Below are positions 9,289 to 16,961 of a DNA stretch of 64,000 nt, in pieces. Location of the stretch: the NCBI GenBank assembly GCA_910577675.1, contig CAJTOR010000005.1, forward strand, positions 46,368 through 110,367, written 5' to 3'. Origin of the DNA: an uncultured Lachnospiraceae bacterium. GTDB lineage: Bacteria; Bacillota; Clostridia; Lachnospirales; Lachnospiraceae. The translations under genes were made by a program, and so were the position numbers. The notes below the pieces were generated by a model. The model made no database searches. It was not told the origin of the DNA and saw only the letters and a program-made list of their open reading frames with translations. Every line of letters begins with the position of its first letter. Within the stretch, counting starts at the first letter, position 1.

Positions 9289-9585
9289 ATGCTGTTTCAA
9301 ACAGAATATGATTTTACATTACTGCGCGGTTACATAGATGGGGAGGGGATATTGCACCAGCAGGGTGTGATGCGCCTTGTCACGTCACTGGATGAGATTG
9401 AAGCGATAAGGACTCCGATGGCAAAAAATAATTCAAAATATGTTTCAGTAATTTTACTTTCCCGCGTGATAAGGTTGGAAGAGGTGAGGTGTGTAACACC
9501 GGAGATAGTCAGTGCATTCTACACGGCGGATAGTGAGGACGGCGGTTGCCACAGCCATTTTCAGGAAAGGGGCGCTGAATCGTAA
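9289..9585 (+). CDS. Tail-assembly-like small protein, possibly truncated
   Basis: 98 aa. The central part (an LVTSLDEIEAIR region, then NNSKYVSVILLSRVIRLEEV and CVTPEIVSAFYTAD) resembles phage tail assembly chaperones of the Mu gp41/E family, which accompany tube genes in phages and extracellular injection systems. After FYTAD the expected acidic/aromatic tail is replaced by an unrelated GGCHSH stretch, suggesting a frameshifted or truncated end. No convincing ribosome binding site precedes ATG 9289. The 100 nt between it and the tube gene encode a further fragment in another frame. Read with its neighbour, it looks like the remnant of a tail module. Assignment is by motif resemblance only. 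Confidence 0.5.
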   Translation: MLFQTEYDFTLLRGYIDGEGILHQQGVMRLVTSLDEIEAIRTPMAKNNSKYVSVILLSRVIRLEEVRCVTPEIVSAFYTADSEDGGCHSHFQERGAES

Positions 9586-9903
9586 CAGTGCCCCTTAGTG
9601 GAAACAGGAAAATGCCAAGGAAACTGCGCCTTTAGTTCTTTTACACAGTGTGAAAAACAGGGGATGATTAAGCGTTTTCTCCAGGCAGCCAGGGTGTTTT
9701 CATGGGGAGGAGTAGCAGTTAGAATCGGGTAGTTGATGGGGAGGATTATGGTTAAAAGCAGGTAGTCAAGTATACAGTAAAAAGAATTGTATTTTTTCTA
9801 ATTATTCTTTAGATTTTTAATATTTAAATTCAGATTAAACAAAAAAGTTATATTAGAAATATAAGAAAGAAAAAGAACGGAAAAACATGGGTTTAAATTA
9901 ATA
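9586..9903. other. Intergenic region before the loaP promoter
   Basis: About 320 nt with no supportable gene and no clear repeat; the second half is very A+T-rich. Probably debris between the tail-like genes and the LoaP unit. Confidence 0.4.
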
Positions 9904-9933
9904 TTGACATATTGGGATTCCGTGGTATATAAT
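9904..9933 (+). promoter_or_regulatory. Strong sigma-A promoter for loaP
   Basis: Perfect TTGACA (9904-9909), 18-nt spacer, perfect TATAAT (9928-9933). It would give a transcript with an untranslated leader of about 310 nt before loaP. Confidence 0.8.
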
Positions 9934-10251
9934 AAGGGCGTTGCGACTCGACTTATAATAAGAATCAATCGATCATTAAAAGTATTGAGGCTGCTCTGTA
10001 GCAGATAACAGGGTCGCAGGGGACTTAGGTTTTGTTTTTAGCAAGATATCCGGATAGATTGTCGCATGGCGCATCTGGGGTGGATATTGGTCATATGGGG
10101 GGATGTTTCACGGGATGTAAGTTTATCCTGTGGAGTGGCGAAGCTTGCCCTTTTTGGAAAGGACAGATTTTGATGCCGTTCGTCAGAAGACGGAAGTTCT
10201 ATTTTCCCGCGGTAATTTATAAACTGCGGGTACGGCAGGACGGGAGGCAAA
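9934..10251 (+). promoter_or_regulatory. Long loaP leader with TCGA motif and small hairpin
   Basis: The leader begins with the motif TCGAC-TTATAATAAGAA...TCGAT (9948-9973), matching the copy before the dehydratase gene at 6409. A small hairpin CTGCT-CTGT-AGCAG follows at 9991-10004. Open frames crossing it lack ribosome binding sites. Such a long leader in front of an antiterminator gene suggests control at the RNA level, which is inference. Confidence 0.45.
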
Positions 10252-10764
10252 ATGCAAAATTGGTATGCAGTTCAGGTAATGACAGGAAAAGAGGATTCCA
10301 CAAGTGTTGCCTGTAAGCGGGTGATAGACCCGCAGATCCTGAAAGACTGCTTCACCCCTAAATACGAGAGGATGAAGCGTTACCACGGGCAGTGGCACCG
10401 CGAAGAGAGGCCAATGTTCCCGGGGTATCTGTTTTTTATCACCGACAGGATTGATGAAATCCATTATGAACAGAAGCGTCTTCCTCAGTTGACAAAAATT
10501 TTGGGAACAGGGGCAGAATTTATCCCGCTCTCGGAAAAAGAAGTAGAGATGCTTGCAAAAATTGAGGATGAGCGGCACTTAGTCAAAATGTCGGAGGGTT
10601 ATATCGTCGGCGACCAGGTAATTATCACATCGGGCCCGATGCAGGAAATGGGCGGGACAATCAGGAAAATTGACCGTCACAAACGGATCGCCACTATTCA
10701 GATGGAAATGTTTGGAAGAGTTATGGATGTGGTGATGGGGCTGGAAATTATAAGGAAAGAGTGA
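10252..10764 (+). CDS. loaP: NusG paralog antiterminator LoaP
   Basis: 170 aa. It has an NGN domain starting NWYAVQVMTGKE, as in NusG, with FPGYLFF in the middle, and a C-terminal KOW domain (about 115-165, VGDQVIITSGPMQEMGGTI...). LoaP proteins of Firmicutes suppress termination inside long polysaccharide or antibiotic operons by binding a hairpin in the leader. Good ribosome binding site GGGAGG upstream. Its location in front of the main glycosyltransferase operon and behind a strong promoter fits that role. Housekeeping NusG would lie by rplK, not here, so this is the specialised paralog. Confidence 0.92.
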   Translation: MQNWYAVQVMTGKEDSTSVACKRVIDPQILKDCFTPKYERMKRYHGQWHREERPMFPGYLFFITDRIDEIHYEQKRLPQLTKILGTGAEFIPLSEKEVEMLAKIEDERHLVKMSEGYIVGDQVIITSGPMQEMGGTIRKIDRHKRIATIQMEMFGRVMDVVMGLEIIRKE

Positions 10765-10978
10765 GGGCTAAACGGGTCGGGAAGACGCGATTTAACCTAT
10801 CAAAGAAGGTCCTGCTTTTAAAGATAAAAGCGGTGGGCAAGGGAAATTTTTTGTGTCAGGTGGGGGGAAACCTTATCTTGATTAGCTGCGGGGGCAGCTT
10901 GGGGACATGAGGAAGTGGCAGAGCGGATTTCTTATGTCCTTTAATGTATATATAAGATGGACTAAAATGGAGATTGAT
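10765..10978 (+). promoter_or_regulatory. Leader between loaP and the downstream operon, two hairpins
   Basis: Contains an A/T hairpin GCTTTT-AAAGAT-AAAAGC (10814-10831, extendable by a G.U and a C-G pair) and a G/C hairpin AGCTGC-GGGG-GCAGCT (10884-10899). Position directly downstream of loaP and upstream of the operon is where a LoaP recognition hairpin would be expected; this assignment is inferred, not shown. Confidence 0.4.
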
Positions 10979-11851
10979 ATGGGAAAATTTGATTTACTCT
11001 CCGATCAAAGGTTTGCAGGGCTTGTACCCTTTACAAAAAAGGTGTGGCTTGCCTCGCCAACCATGCACGGGGAGGAGCAGAAATATGTGGATGAGGCGAT
11101 AAGGACAAACTGGGTTTCGACCGTCGGTGAAAATATTGACGAAGTGGAGCGGATGGCAGCAAAAGAAATTGGCTGTGGGTACGCGGTAGCACTTTCCTCC
11201 GGTACGGCAGCGCTGCACCTTGGTGTCAGGCTCTGTGGGGAAAAACTTTACGGACAGCCGAAACTTGGGAGGGGGGCACTATATGGGCAGCGGGTTTTCT
11301 GTTCGGACATGACCTTTGATGCAACCGTAAACCCGGTGGTGTACGAGGGGGGCGAACCTGTTTTTATCGATACGGAATATGATACCTGGAATATGGATCC
11401 GGATGCCCTTTGCCGGGCATTTTCCATATATCCTAAGGTTCGTCTGGTTGTAGTGGCACATCTTTACGGCACACCGGGTAAACTAGATGAAATCTTTGCA
11501 ATATGCAAGCAGGTGCGTGGGGAACGTGAAAGCCTTTATGTGACGGAGGAGAAAAAAGCTGTCCGACTGAGATTTTGGAAGTGCTTGCCTGCTTTAACGC
11601 GGAGGGCAGACCACTCTGGAAGTCGATGCATATGCAGGCAATTTACCGGATGAATGCGTTTATTACGAAAGAGGGAAATGGCAGGGGAAATTCAAATGCA
11701 TATATTGATGGGGTGGGAAACAGTGATGTGGGGGCGAATCTTTTTGAGAGAGGACTCTGCCTGCCGAGCGATATTAAGATGGGGGGAGGAGGAACAGGAG
11801 AGGGTAATAGAAATTATTGCGGGGTGCTTTGGGATGAGAAAACTAAAATAG
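10979..11851 (+). pseudogene. Wrecked DegT/DnrJ/EryC1 (PglE-like) sugar aminotransferase
   Basis: The first 190 residues are a normal PLP sugar aminotransferase N-terminus (ATG 10979 with GGAG at 10969; WLASPTMHGEEQKYVDEAI, SSGTAALHLGVRL, HLYGTPGKLDEI). The middle third is missing, including the PLP-binding Asp and catalytic Lys region: the frame jumps from DEIFAIC straight to VRGERESLYV, which belongs near the C-terminus. A frameshift at an A6 run (about 11552) then leads to PTEILEVLACFNAEGRPLWK and ERGLCLPSDIKM, and a second frameshift at a G6 run (about 11780) leads to EEEQERVIEIIAGCFG before the stop. One deletion and two frameshifts mean no active enzyme. The expected partner of the CapD/PglF dehydratase at 6498. 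Confidence 0.85.
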
Positions 11852-12272
11852 GAAATTCTCTAACTGGGACGTGAATGGATGAAGTAACAGGAATGGAGAT
11901 GGGAAGATTAACACAACATCTAATCTTAAATGTTGTGGATTATATAGGAGAGAGAAACTCGATAAAGTGTGGGGGAAAAGCATTGGGATAGTATGGTGGA
12001 CAGGAGTATCCTAATAGGGGGAAAAGATTTTTAGCTTGTATAAATTTTGTAATATGCCGGATGCAGGAGGGGAGAAGAGGGAGTTGTTATCAGATGAGAA
12101 GAGGTTGGGAAGGTCAAAAATCTCTAAAAGTAACAAGTTTGGATGAGTTGACAGAATTATATAATATAAAAGAGAACCAGACACAGGAATGCGAAATTGT
12201 GGGATATGCAGGGAAAAGATGGTGTAAAAAAGATTTACGCATATCTGACGGGGTAGTAAAGCATGCTCTTTT
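11852..12272. other. Intergenic debris, possible 71-aa frame
   Basis: A+T-rich stretch after the aminotransferase pseudogene. One frame (12061-12276, 71 aa, Lys/Glu-rich with LDELTELYNIKENQ) is open but has no good ribosome binding site or recognisable family. A weak copy of the TCGAT half-site motif lies at 11959. Confidence 0.3.
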
Positions 12273-12545
12273 TTGAAAGCCATATTGGAACATAATAGGA
12301 AACTGGCAGTAAAACTTAATGAGAGGAAAAGAGGGATTGATTTGTTATCCAAAAGGAAGAAAGAATGTTATGTGAATGGGGAAAAACGATGGGAGTCGTG
12401 CGTGCTTTGCGGTAAAGAAACAAAAGTTTTGAGGAGTGCACCAATCGGGGAAAGAAAATATTACGTGGAGGCGGCGGGACAGCTTTGTGAGGCTTGCTAC
12501 AGTAGAGTGTATGTCCCGGTGCACAACGACGATTATATAACATGA
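12273..12545 (+). CDS. Small putative zinc-ribbon protein, unrecognised
   Basis: 90 aa from a TTG; the true start may be later. The C-terminal half has two CXXC pairs, CVLC near residue 45 and CEAC near 72, spaced like a small zinc ribbon, with APIGERKYYVEAAGQL between them. I do not recognise the family. It lies just upstream of the second sugar transferase in the disordered part of the locus. A similar CXXC arrangement occurs in the small lipoprotein at 61189, but sequence similarity is not evident. Confidence 0.4.
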   Translation: MKAILEHNRKLAVKLNERKRGIDLLSKRKKECYVNGEKRWESCVLCGKETKVLRSAPIGERKYYVEAAGQLCEACYSRVYVPVHNDDYIT

Positions 12546-12591
12546 TTAACATGATGGAAGAATTTTGCGTAAAAACAAAGAGGAGGAATGT

Positions 12592-14034
12592 ATGGCGGAT
12601 ATGAAGCGTGAGTTGATCTTAAAGGTGGTTAAAGCCCTGGATGCTGTTTTGCTGGCAGTCCCTTTTGCAATTGCCTGGTATGGATATTATGCGACCCGTA
12701 TAGTGGCACCATTTTTCCAGAAAGGAAACTGGGTTGTAATTGTGCTGTTCCTGATCCTGTATATTTTTTATGGGAATATTTACAATGGCTTCCTTGTATC
12801 TTTTAACCGAATATCGGAGATGGTTTTCAACCAAGCTCTTGCAGCAGCCGTATCGGATTTCATTATGTATATCGTGATCTGGCTCCTGACAAAATACCTG
12901 CCGAACCCACTGCCGTTATTTGCCGCCTTTCTTTGCCAGATTGTCCTTGCGGGATGCTGGTTTGCGCTTGCCAACCGATGGTATTTTGCCACTTTCCCAA
13001 GAAAGCGGACAGCGGTGGTTTACGATATGCGCGAGGGGCTTGACGGGCTTTTGCGCGAGTACGGGCTGGAGAGGAAATTTGATATTTTGATGACTGTTAA
13101 TATCCAGGAATGTCTTGATAATATTGATATGCTAAAATGTATGGACACCGTTTTTTTAAGCGGGGTACACAGCAGTGACCGAAATATTATTTTGAAATAC
13201 TGTATTGCATCCGGCATAAATGTGTATGTGATTCCAAGGATCGGGGATGTCATTATGAGCGGGGCTACACAGCGTTATCTATGCCATTTGCCCATGCTTT
13301 TTGTGGGACGTTATAATCCATCGCCCGGATATCTCTTTATAAAACGTGTGATGGATGTAATATTTTCCGGGGCGGCACTGTGTATTCTTTCACCGATTTT
13401 GCTACTTACAGCATGTGCAGTAAAATTGGAGGATGGAGGTGCTGTTTTTTACCGTCAAAAGCGGCTGACAAAAGATGGAAAAGAATTTAATATCCTGAAG
13501 TTTAGGAGTATGCGGATGGATGCGGAAAAAGATGGAATTGCAAGACTTTCCACGGGGGCGGAGGATGACCGGGTCACACATGTGGGGAAGTTGATCAGGA
13601 AGCTGCGGGTGGATGAATTGCCGCAGCTTTTATGTATCCTTTCGGGAACAATGACGATTGTAGGACCAAGACCGGAGCGACCGGAAATTGCAGCACAGTA
13701 CGAGAAGGAAATGCCAGAATTCCGGTTGAGGCTCCAGGCGAAAGCGGGGCTTACGGGGTATGCGCAGGTCTATGGGAAATATAATACAATCCCTTATGAC
13801 AAGTTGCAGCTTGACCTGATGTATATCGCAAAGCCAAGTATTTTGGAGGATTTAAGAATTATGTTTGCAACCGTAAGGGTTCTGTTTATGGCGGAGAGCA
13901 CCGAGGGGATTGCAAAAGGGCAGGTCACAGCGGAAGTTTTGGACGATGGGATTAAAAAAACACAGAAAAATGCGGCAGCAGGACAGGGAATGGAAGCCCT
14001 GAAAGAGTTTGCCGCAGGGATGGAGAAAAAATAA
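12592..14034 (+). CDS. Second polyprenyl-phosphate sugar-1-phosphate transferase (paralog of 4581)
   Basis: 480 aa initiating glycosylphosphotransferase, strongly similar end to end to the product of 4581-5960 (shared WYGYYATRIV, FPRKRTAVV, GDVIMSGA, YRQKRLTKDG, KFRSMRMDAEKDGIARLSTG and GPRPERPEIAAQYE). N-terminal transmembrane helices, then the sugar transferase domain. The start is placed at ATG 12592 because GGAGG lies at 12582-12586; an in-frame upstream TTG at 12565 overlaps it. It is the first intact gene of the downstream glycosyltransferase operon, which continues with a GT4 gene 16 nt later. Having two such genes implies either two lipid-linked glycans or a recombined locus. Confidence 0.92.
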   Translation: MADMKRELILKVVKALDAVLLAVPFAIAWYGYYATRIVAPFFQKGNWVVIVLFLILYIFYGNIYNGFLVSFNRISEMVFNQALAAAVSDFIMYIVIWLLTKYLPNPLPLFAAFLCQIVLAGCWFALANRWYFATFPRKRTAVVYDMREGLDGLLREYGLERKFDILMTVNIQECLDNIDMLKCMDTVFLSGVHSSDRNIILKYCIASGINVYVIPRIGDVIMSGATQRYLCHLPMLFVGRYNPSPGYLFIKRVMDVIFSGAALCILSPILLLTACAVKLEDGGAVFYRQKRLTKDGKEFNILKFRSMRMDAEKDGIARLSTGAEDDRVTHVGKLIRKLRVDELPQLLCILSGTMTIVGPRPERPEIAAQYEKEMPEFRLRLQAKAGLTGYAQVYGKYNTIPYDKLQLDLMYIAKPSILEDLRIMFATVRVLFMAESTEGIAKGQVTAEVLDDGIKKTQKNAAAGQGMEALKEFAAGMEKK

Positions 14035-14050
14035 GAAAGAAGGTTGGCGC

Positions 14051-15811
14051 GTGAAGAAAAGGGTATTGATGGTAGCATGTGTCCCCGTTATGATAAAGCA
14101 TTTTAATATGCCGAATATCCGGATGCTTCAGGATATGGGATATCGGGTGGAAGTGGCATTTAATTGTTATGAAGATGAAATGTGGTCAAAGGGGGACTGG
14201 GAGGAATTTAAAAAGCAGTTGGATAGGGAAAAGATTTTAGTACATCAAATTGATTTTACAAGAAATGCAGCAGGCTTTGCAAAACATATAAAGGCATACC
14301 AGGAATTAAAAGCCATCCTGAAAAAAAGAAATTATGAGTTTATCCATTGCCATACCCCGATTGCCGCAGCCATCGCACGAATCGCGGCACACAGGACAAA
14401 AACACCGATTCTTTATACCGCACACGGGTTTCATTTTTATAAAGGAGCACCGTTAAAGAACTGGCTGCTTTATTATCCGGTTGAAAAATTGTTATCCTGG
14501 TGGACGGATTGTCTGATTACAATTAATAAAGAGGATTACAGGCGGGCAAAACGGAAATTTCATGCGAAAAGAACCGTGTATATCCCAGGGGTTGGAGTGG
14601 ATACAAAAAAGTTTAATTCAGGCTTTATTGATATTGAGGCGAAGAGGGAAAGTCTTGGTGTTTTGAGTAATGATATTATGCTTCTTTCGGTTGGAGAATT
14701 AAGTGAACGAAAAAATCATGAGATTGTAGTTCGGGCGTTAAAGGAATTAAATAATCTAAGAATTAAGTATTTTATTGCAGGACAGGGAGAGTTACAGGAA
14801 TACCTTTCTGGGCTGATAAAAGATTATGGTCTGGAGGATAATGTATTTTTACTGGGTTATCGAAATGATATTTCTGAATTATGTCAGGCAGCAGATCTAT
14901 TTATATTTCCTTCAAAACAGGAAGGTCTGCCGGTTGCTTTGATGGAAGCAATTGCTTGTAAGACACCTGTTTATTGTTCTAATATCCGTGGAAATGTAGA
15001 ACTGGTACAAAATGAAAGAACCATGTTTAATCCAAGTGATGTGGGGGAGCTGTCAGTCTGTTTAAGACGGTTCATCGGGAAGAAAAAGCGAAGGGAATTT
15101 AAGGAAGCGTGGAAAAAAGAAGTCGAAGCGAATTATAAACATCTACTCATGTATGATATACAAAATGTATGTTCTGATATGAATGGACTTTATTGTAATA
15201 TTTCGGGGGGGGGGTATGACAAACTAAGTAATGTCTTGAAACGCAAAGACTTTGCGACGGAGTTGAATATCGATGTCGGGAATACTATTATCCTTTCAGT
15301 CGGGGAACTGAATCGGAACAAAAACCATAGCACGATTATTCAGGCAGTTGCCAGGTTGGGTGATTCGTCCGTTCACTATGTGGTTGCCGGGCAGGGGGAA
15401 TTAAAAGAAGAACTTGAGGAATTAGCGGAAGGATTAGGAATTGCAAAGCAGCTTCACTTGCTGGGGTTTCGGGATGATATTGCAGATATTATGAAGGTGG
15501 TCGATCTTTATTGCCTGCCAAGTCTTAGGGAGGGGTTAAATGTAAGTTTAATGGAAGCGATAGCGAGTGGGCTACCATGGATCGCAAGTGATATTAGGGG
15601 AAATCGTGATTTATTTGGAAAAGGAAGAGGATATTTAATTACGGCGAATAAACCTGAGGTATGGGCGCAAAAGATAAGGGATTGCATCGGAAATGTGGAA
15701 GAGTCAGCCACAGTAAAAGAAGGCGGGGAAAAGGGGATTGGGTTATTTTCGCAAAAAGAAGTGTTGGGAAGAATGCAAGAAATTTATATGTTTTATAAGA
15801 AGGAAATATAA
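14051..15811 (+). CDS. GT4 glycosyltransferase with duplicated C-terminal domain, poly-G tract at the joint
   Basis: GTG start at 14051 (AAGAAGG upstream). Residues 1-190 are the acceptor domain of an EpsD-like GT-B enzyme (HCHTPIAAAIARIAAHR, TAHGFHFYKGAP). Residues ~210-350 are the donor domain (LLSVGELSERKNH, FPSKQEGLPVALMEAI). Unusually a second donor domain follows at ~410-560 (ILSVGELNRNKNH, LPSLREGLNVSLMEAI), giving 586 aa instead of about 385. The two are joined at a run of ten G (15205-15214). With G10 the frame reads through; with G11 or G9 it stops within five codons, leaving a complete single GT-B enzyme. The gene is therefore a likely phase-variable switch between a 1-domain and 2-domain form, or an enzyme fused to the relic of a second one. 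Confidence 0.88.
   Translation: MKKRVLMVACVPVMIKHFNMPNIRMLQDMGYRVEVAFNCYEDEMWSKGDWEEFKKQLDREKILVHQIDFTRNAAGFAKHIKAYQELKAILKKRNYEFIHCHTPIAAAIARIAAHRTKTPILYTAHGFHFYKGAPLKNWLLYYPVEKLLSWWTDCLITINKEDYRRAKRKFHAKRTVYIPGVGVDTKKFNSGFIDIEAKRESLGVLSNDIMLLSVGELSERKNHEIVVRALKELNNLRIKYFIAGQGELQEYLSGLIKDYGLEDNVFLLGYRNDISELCQAADLFIFPSKQEGLPVALMEAIACKTPVYCSNIRGNVELVQNERTMFNPSDVGELSVCLRRFIGKKKRREFKEAWKKEVEANYKHLLMYDIQNVCSDMNGLYCNISGGGYDKLSNVLKRKDFATELNIDVGNTIILSVGELNRNKNHSTIIQAVARLGDSSVHYVVAGQGELKEELEELAEGLGIAKQLHLLGFRDDIADIMKVVDLYCLPSLREGLNVSLMEAIASGLPWIASDIRGNRDLFGKGRGYLITANKPEVWAQKIRDCIGNVEESATVKEGGEKGIGLFSQKEVLGRMQEIYMFYKKEI
15205..15214 (+). repeat. Poly-G tract (G10) inside the GT4 gene
   Basis: Ten consecutive G, codons TCG GGG GGG GGG TAT. 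Current length keeps the downstream donor domain in frame. G11 gives GTA TGA and G9 gives ATG ACA AAC TAA, both immediate stops. Confidence 0.9.
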
Positions 15812-15890
15812 TATGGGCACTAAAGTAGGTATGGAAATATTTCCGGTAGGTAAAGTAGAATGGGAATAATAAAAGGGAAGTGATAAGAAA

Positions 15891-16934
15891 ATGAGAATCA
15901 TACATATACTTAGTTCAAATAAATTTTCCGGAGCTGAGAGGGTTGCGATTCAGATTATCCAATATCTTGAAAAGAAGGGAATGGATGTATGGTATATTTC
16001 AGTCCAGGGAAAAATTGAGGAACAGTTAAAAAAAGAAAAGATCAACTATTATCTTTTTGAAAAAATGAATTTGGCTGGAATAAAAAATGTTGTGAAAAAA
16101 CTGAAACCGGACATCATCCATGCACATGATTATCGGGCAAGCATCCTATGTGCATTCTCAACAAATCTTCCTGTTCTTTCACACTTGCATAACAATTCCC
16201 CTTGGATTAAAAAATATGGTTTGTATTCATGGATGTATGCTCTTTCTTCGACTCGTTACAAAAAAATTTTGCTGGTATCCGATGCAATTTTAAAGGAATA
16301 TGTATTTGCAAAACAGATTATGAAAAAAAGCAAGGTTATTAGAAATCCTATCCAGATCGGTGAGATTTTGGAAAAGGGGAAAGAAAGTGTAGTGGAGGAG
16401 GAATATGATATCATTTTTGTGGGCAGACTGACCCCCCAAAAAAACCCCATCCTTTTGTTGGAGGTAGTGTATGAAGTGAAAAAATATGATCCGGGAATCC
16501 GGTTGTGTATAGTAGGAACAGGGGAGCTTTTGGAGAAGAGTAAGGAAACATGCAAGAAACTTGGGCTTGAGAAGAATGTGGTATGGAAGGGTTTTCTGGA
16601 AAACCCGTTCCCATATATGGTTCGATCCAAGATTTTTTTACTCCCTTCATCTTGGGAAGGCTTCGGGCTTGCCGCAGTGGAGGCATTGGTGCTTGGTAAG
16701 CCAGTAGTTTGTAGGAATGTCGGAGGTCTAAATAGCATTGTGAATGAAAAATGTGGCTTTCTTTGTGAAGGGAAAGAAGAATTGGTTGAAGCCTGCAAGA
16801 AGCTTTTGGAGGATGGAGATCTTTATAAAAGGATGGCAGCAAAGGCATTGTTAAGAGCAGAAGAAATGGATAATTATGAGAATTATATGGAAGGGTTGTG
16901 GAAGATTTACCAGGAAATCTACACAGGACATTAG
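15891..16934 (+). CDS. GT4 family glycosyltransferase
   Basis: 347 aa, single GT-B enzyme. The N-terminal domain begins MRIIHILSSNKFSGAERVA, typical of GT4 enzymes that act on lipid-linked glycans, followed by a HAHDYRASI motif. The donor domain has IIFVGRLTPQKNPILLLE and SWEGFGLAAVEALVLGKPVV with the conserved acidic E(x7)E. Cytoplasmic side of the membrane. It adds one sugar of the repeat unit; which sugar cannot be told. A ribosome binding site AAGGGAAG lies upstream. It sits between the double GT4 and the polymerase gene. Confidence 0.9.
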   Translation: MRIIHILSSNKFSGAERVAIQIIQYLEKKGMDVWYISVQGKIEEQLKKEKINYYLFEKMNLAGIKNVVKKLKPDIIHAHDYRASILCAFSTNLPVLSHLHNNSPWIKKYGLYSWMYALSSTRYKKILLVSDAILKEYVFAKQIMKKSKVIRNPIQIGEILEKGKESVVEEEYDIIFVGRLTPQKNPILLLEVVYEVKKYDPGIRLCIVGTGELLEKSKETCKKLGLEKNVVWKGFLENPFPYMVRSKIFLLPSSWEGFGLAAVEALVLGKPVVCRNVGGLNSIVNEKCGFLCEGKEELVEACKKLLEDGDLYKRMAAKALLRAEEMDNYENYMEGLWKIYQEIYTGH

Positions 16935-16961
16935 TAAGAAGAAAATTGGATTTTTATAGGA

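Noticed and set aside
10032..10316. 94-aa open frame upstream of and overlapping loaP
   Set aside because: No ribosome binding site or family resemblance; it lies in the loaP leader and overlaps the clear loaP start in another frame.
10814..10831. Hairpin after loaP as a rho-independent terminator
   Set aside because: The stem is mostly A/T and followed by GGTGGGCAAGGG rather than a T run; kept only as a leader hairpin.
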